From Armatimonadota bacterium (GTDB lineage Bacteria > Armatimonadota > Fimbriimonadia > Fimbriimonadales > Fimbriimonadaceae), in contig JAFDWS010000005.1 in NCBI GenBank assembly GCA_018268375.1, positions 25,474 to 89,473 on the forward strand: a stretch of DNA of 64,000 nt, read 5' to 3'. The position numbers and the translations under genes are program-made. The notes under the pieces are model-generated. The model had not been told where the DNA came from, ran no database searches, and worked only from the letters and a program-made list of their open reading frames with translations. Shown here one piece after another: positions 61,205-64,000 of the stretch (position 1 is the first letter of the stretch; the number at the start of each line of letters is the position of its first letter).

Positions 61205-62611
61205 TCAATCTTCCAGAATTCTGGACTCTCGACCCAGGGCTTCAGAGCCCTTGATCAGCGCGTCGACGAGTGCGGTGGCCAGCGCTGCGTCGGGGCCTTC
61301 CGGTGAATGGGCCGATGTCTTGACCGTTCGCGACCGCTGTCTCTGCGAGACGGAGACCTCAATGACTGCGACCGGGTGACCGTCCCAGCGCCTGTAGACG
61401 ATAGCGTCTTGGAGGGCCATCGAGGTCTCAGGGCGGAGCCTGGCCAGGGCCCTACAGACGGCCTTTGCTACAGCGCCGATCCGATCCTCGCCCTTTTCCT
61501 CGTGGAAACCTAGGGCGGTCTGCCCGTGCAGGGTCACGGACGTCATGCAACGCAATCCGTCTGCGGTCGGCTCGACCTCGATCTGGATGGAGGCAGGCGT
61601 GGTGGATTCTGTTGGTCGCTCTACCGGCGGTGCCTCCGCCGCCTCGATGGACAAGGGTGACTGCTTGTGAGTCAGCGCGTCCCGGCTGGCCAAGTTGATG
61701 AGATTGTCGAGTGTCGAGGCGTAGTGGACCTTGTCCCTTTCCTTGGTTCGCTTTCCGCCCGCGTAACCGACGGCGAAACTCACGGGTTCGGTGACGCCGT
61801 CGACCTGAATGCTACGGGTAGCAACGCTCTTGATAGCAGCTTCGAGCTCCCTGCGCGGCCGAGAGGTGCCGATGGCAAACTCGTCGCCTCCGTATCTGAC
61901 CAAGACGTCGGCGGAGGAATCGATCACCTGGGTCAGGGCCTGGGCGACGGCCTTGAGGACCCGGTCTCCCACGATGTGGCCGTGGCGCTTGTTGTACGCC
62001 CCGAAATCGTTCAGGTCGATGAAGGCGATCGTGACTTCTGAACCTAGTTCGAGAGTTTCAGCGCCCCACTCACGCAGCCGGTCGCTCCAGGAAAGCCCAG
62101 TCATGGGATCCCAAGACCGCCCGAGCTCGATCAAAAGGTGGTTCGCGAGCAAGAGCCCCTTGAACTCCCCGGAGTCCATGATCGGAACGCAGTCGAGCCC
62201 GTTCTCGACGAACAGCCTGGCAGCGTTCCTGACGGGTGTGCGCGAGGGCATTTCGATGACCAAGGTCTCGACGATCTCGCGGACGGGAGCGTCGGGCGCG
62301 GCCATGAGGGCTCTGTCCCGTGTGACGATGCCTCGGAACTGGGAGTCCTCGACGACGGAGACGACACGCTGTCCACGCTCTTGCATGAGACGCAAAGCGG
62401 CAGAGACCGTCGAAATTGGATCGACCCGGTCCCCGACCAAGCTGAGGTCTCCAACAGTCCTCATGGGGAGTCTCGCGACAGATTCACGAGGCCTGCCGAT
62501 GTCGGCTCCAGCCTCGTACACCTCTGACGGGGATCCGTGTGCAACTAATTCGCCAAGAACGGTCTCACTCCTCTCTAAATCCTCGAAGTACGGCATTTCT
62601 GCAGGCGTCAA
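61205..62611 (-). CDS. CBS-pair GGDEF protein (diguanylate cyclase)
   Basis: 468 residues. A CBS pair fills about 50-160 (LSLVGDRVDPISTVSAALRL and LDCVPIMDSGEFKGLLLANH). The GGDEF domain is about 170-290, with RYGGDEF at residues 239-245. The inhibitory I-site RxxD has Ser in place of Arg (SSAD), so product inhibition is likely lost. A third domain of about 110 residues at the C terminus (from TSVTLHGQTALG) resembles small alpha/beta modules with an Ala-rich helix. It makes cyclic di-GMP, possibly tuned by a nucleotide bound to CBS. The start overlaps the DnaA-like gene by 47 bases; an ATG at 62596 is an alternative. Confidence 0.88.
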   Translation of the reverse strand: MTPAEMPYFEDLERSETVLGELVAHGSPSEVYEAGADIGRPRESVARLPMRTVGDLSLVGDRVDPISTVSAALRLMQERGQRVVSVVEDSQFRGIVTRDRALMAAPDAPVREIVETLVIEMPSRTPVRNAARLFVENGLDCVPIMDSGEFKGLLLANHLLIELGRSWDPMTGLSWSDRLREWGAETLELGSEVTIAFIDLNDFGAYNKRHGHIVGDRVLKAVAQALTQVIDSSADVLVRYGGDEFAIGTSRPRRELEAAIKSVATRSIQVDGVTEPVSFAVGYAGGKRTKERDKVHYASTLDNLINLASRDALTHKQSPLSIEAAEAPPVERPTESTTPASIQIEVEPTADGLRCMTSVTLHGQTALGFHEEKGEDRIGAVAKAVCRALARLRPETSMALQDAIVYRRWDGHPVAVIEVSVSQRQRSRTVKTSAHSPEGPDAALATALVDALIKGSEALGRESRILED

Positions 62612-63560
62612 CCAGTGTTTTCACCTGTGGGTCAGACAAGGATGTTCGCACATTCTTGGCCCTCGTGTACACGGCGCTCGGGGACACCCTCATGAAGTCT
62701 GCGACTTCCGACTCACTGATCCCCATTTCCCCGAGCAAAAGGTAGCAACTGACATCGGACGGGCGAACTCCGCCCTCGCTACCACCCAACGTTCCGGAGA
62801 CCGCCTCCTGCACCTGGTCCCGTGGGTCCCAGCCCTCGCTTCCCAAAAGGTATGGGCTCAGCAGGCCACAGGCTTCAAGAACATCGTTGTCCAGCGTCCA
62901 GTCTGATTTGGCCATTCTCAGGCGCTGGAGGGCCCCGCTGATCGACCTTCCGTTGCCATGAAGGTGCTTCGCGACGAGCCGAGCAATGGGCTTCGACAAT
63001 TGGAGGCCCATGCGCGACGCGATCTGAAGCACGACGAGTTCCCGTTCGCCGGACCTTGGTTCAGCGATGTTCGCGAACACCCACTGCCGGGAGGAAGGAA
63101 GGAGGGAACGACAGTACTTGCACGCGTGCGCCTGGTTCCAAGCGACCAGTGTCGGTCGGCCCGTACGGACGCGCAGGTCGAGCTTGCGCCTGAACTGGTA
63201 CTTCGTCCTAGGATGTGACATGACGTCTTGAATGTCATCGATCAAGAGGACGGGCACCGTGTCACGGCCCGACTGCTTGAGCCACTGCAAGGCGCTCACG
63301 ACGGTCGCCGAACCAGGGTGCGCCCGGTTCAGCTGCTCGGTGACGGCCACAAGCAGATGGGATTTCCCCCATCCTGAGGGGCCGCTCAACGCGAGAAAGA
63401 CGCACGTTCCGTCCACAAAGCGCATCGCTGCCTCGATTGCGCTGATGTTCGACGGAAGAGCGGTCAAGTTCTGGAAACCTGCGCTCGAACGCCCTACCAC
63501 TGCGTCCGAGAGCCTTGGCCGCGAACTTGCCGCTGACTGTTCCATCAAAGACTGCAACAT
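62565..63560 (-). CDS. DnaA-like AAA+ ATPase with degenerate domain IV
   Basis: 331 residues from the ATG at 63558-63560 (AGGG upstream); a TTG at 63587 would add nine. Walker A is GPSGWGKSHLL near 60-70 and Walker B VLLIDDIQDV near 104-113, both in DnaA form. The C-terminal helix-turn-helix region (about 265-330) has the DnaA domain IV outline (CYLLLGEMGISESEVADFMR). The DnaA-box reading motif RDHTT is replaced by VSPSA. It is probably a DnaA paralogue, like Hda, rather than the replication initiator. It heads a run with the CBS-GGDEF and ATPase genes. Confidence 0.78.
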   Translation of the reverse strand: MLQSLMEQSAASSRPRLSDAVVGRSSAGFQNLTALPSNISAIEAAMRFVDGTCVFLALSGPSGWGKSHLLVAVTEQLNRAHPGSATVVSALQWLKQSGRDTVPVLLIDDIQDVMSHPRTKYQFRRKLDLRVRTGRPTLVAWNQAHACKYCRSLLPSSRQWVFANIAEPRSGERELVVLQIASRMGLQLSKPIARLVAKHLHGNGRSISGALQRLRMAKSDWTLDNDVLEACGLLSPYLLGSEGWDPRDQVQEAVSGTLGGSEGGVRPSDVSCYLLLGEMGISESEVADFMRVSPSAVYTRAKNVRTSLSDPQVKTLVDACRNAVLRGFREE

Positions 63561-63675
63561 CTTGATTTGCCCTGATAACTCTCCCAACCCAGCCGGTGCC
63601 CTCCGACCGACCGACTCATTCTTGCGCAGTCCATTAAGATTCGGTCAAGGTCCACTACCTCGACGATATGCCCAA

Positions 63676-63691
63676 GTTTAGAGCACTAAAC
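63676..63691. promoter_or_regulatory. Inverted repeat upstream of the DnaA-like gene
   Basis: GTTTAG, AGCA, CTAAAC: perfect 6-base arms, followed on the plus strand by the A/T-rich ATAAAAATTG. It lies in the gap between the DnaA-like gene and the cytochrome gene (63588-63779), about 115 bases before the chosen start. It could be an operator or a melting element. Confidence 0.4.
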
Positions 63692-63779
63692 ATAAAAATT
63701 GCTGACAGGGGGTGCGATGGTCTCGGCACGAACTCGCACGGATCGTTTTTTGCCCACTTGTCCCCAAGTTCTCCACAGG

Positions 63780-64000
63780 TCAGTGCTTGATTTTCGGCCA
63801 GTATTTTGAAAAGTTGAAGTTTGGGCTGTTCTCGCTGTTATGGCAAGACACGCACTTCCGTTCTGTCACCTGGGGCATCTTGACCTGTCGTGGTCGGAGG
63901 GTGTGAGCGTCACCAGGCCCGTGGCAACTCTCGCAGCCCACGTCGGTGAGCCCAGGAGTGAGAGATCGGCTCTTGAACCCTTGGACACTCTCGAGGCCGA
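63780..64000 (-). CDS. Multiheme cytochrome c, C-terminal fragment cut by window edge
   Basis: 72 residues to a TGA at 63780-63782, frame open to the right edge. Two heme-binding motifs are visible: GCESCHGPGDAH and KCVSCHNSENSPNF. The CESCHGPG-x-x-H and NSPNFNFSKYWPKIKH end is characteristic of cytochrome c554/C-prime-type multiheme proteins. These are exported and carry electrons in the periplasm; the specific partner is unknown. The full heme count and signal peptide lie outside the window. Confidence 0.82.
   Translation of the reverse strand, partial: GLESVQGFKSRSLTPGLTDVGCESCHGPGDAHTLRPRQVKMPQVTERKCVSCHNSENSPNFNFSKYWPKIKH

Noticed and set aside
63769..63777. DnaA box (TTCTCCACA) and possible oriC beside the DnaA-like gene
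   Set aside because: A single box with one mismatch; no cluster of boxes and no clear A/T-rich unwinding region of origin size.

Overview
The window is about 60% GC and gene-dense, with no stretch over 300 bases lacking a gene. It looks chromosomal: housekeeping genes dominate (metK, coaD, glyS, secA, rpoN, ribE, pheA, plsX-fabH, ftsEX, efp) and I saw no transposase, integrase, CRISPR array, rRNA or tRNA. The bacterium appears diderm: an LptC/LptA-like protein, several outer-membrane barrel candidates and lipoproteins point to an outer membrane. CsaB with its DUF5693 partner, a DUF1559 pseudopilin, sigma-54, CdaA/CdaR and a Pup/UBact-type proteasome system together fit Armatimonadota, probably Fimbriimonadia. 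That taxonomic call is inference.

Layout. 1-2000 (minus): edge fragment of nanE, family-4 uracil-DNA glycosylase, HIT protein, ANTAR response regulator. 2120-4867 (plus): an unrecognised protein translationally coupled to fumarylacetoacetase, then an isochorismatase-type hydrolase. 4864-8688 (minus): metK, and a cdaA-cdaR-acetyltransferase set joined by ATGA overlaps. 8729-15568: pheA, coaD, a CNNM/CorC-type membrane protein, a DapA-family lyase/synthase, a thioesterase and secreted unknowns. 15627-21502 (plus): ftsE-ftsX-envC, efp, an eight-cysteine membrane protein, and an RtcA-like protein that seems to lack the catalytic histidine. 21499-33941 (minus): eight closely packed genes, nearly all envelope-related (rhomboid protease, DUF5693, CsaB, large barrel protein, two lipoproteins, a secreted 891-residue protein, LptC/LptA-like). 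33955-37135: a secreted D-x-x-G-x-D-x-Y repeat protein divergent from a secreted alpha/beta hydrolase, with start codons overlapping. 37250-42921: pseudopilin, malate dehydrogenase, glycosyltransferase, and yceD-plsX-fabH without rpmF.

43124-46817 holds the most notable locus: lipoprotein, Dop-type enzyme, a 61-residue UBact/Pup-like modifier ending in Gly-Gln, and a proteasome beta-type subunit, packed with 4-base overlaps. The matching ring ATPase (ARC/Mpa type) lies at 59507-61156, downstream of a degenerate DnaA-like ATPase and a CBS-GGDEF protein. No PafA ligase and no alpha-type subunit are in the window. 46864-58721 holds an outer-membrane barrel, glyS, ribE, rpoN, an HD hydrolase, an aldo/keto reductase, secA with unusual insertions, and a DUF5916-like surface protein. 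The right edge cuts a multiheme cytochrome c gene.
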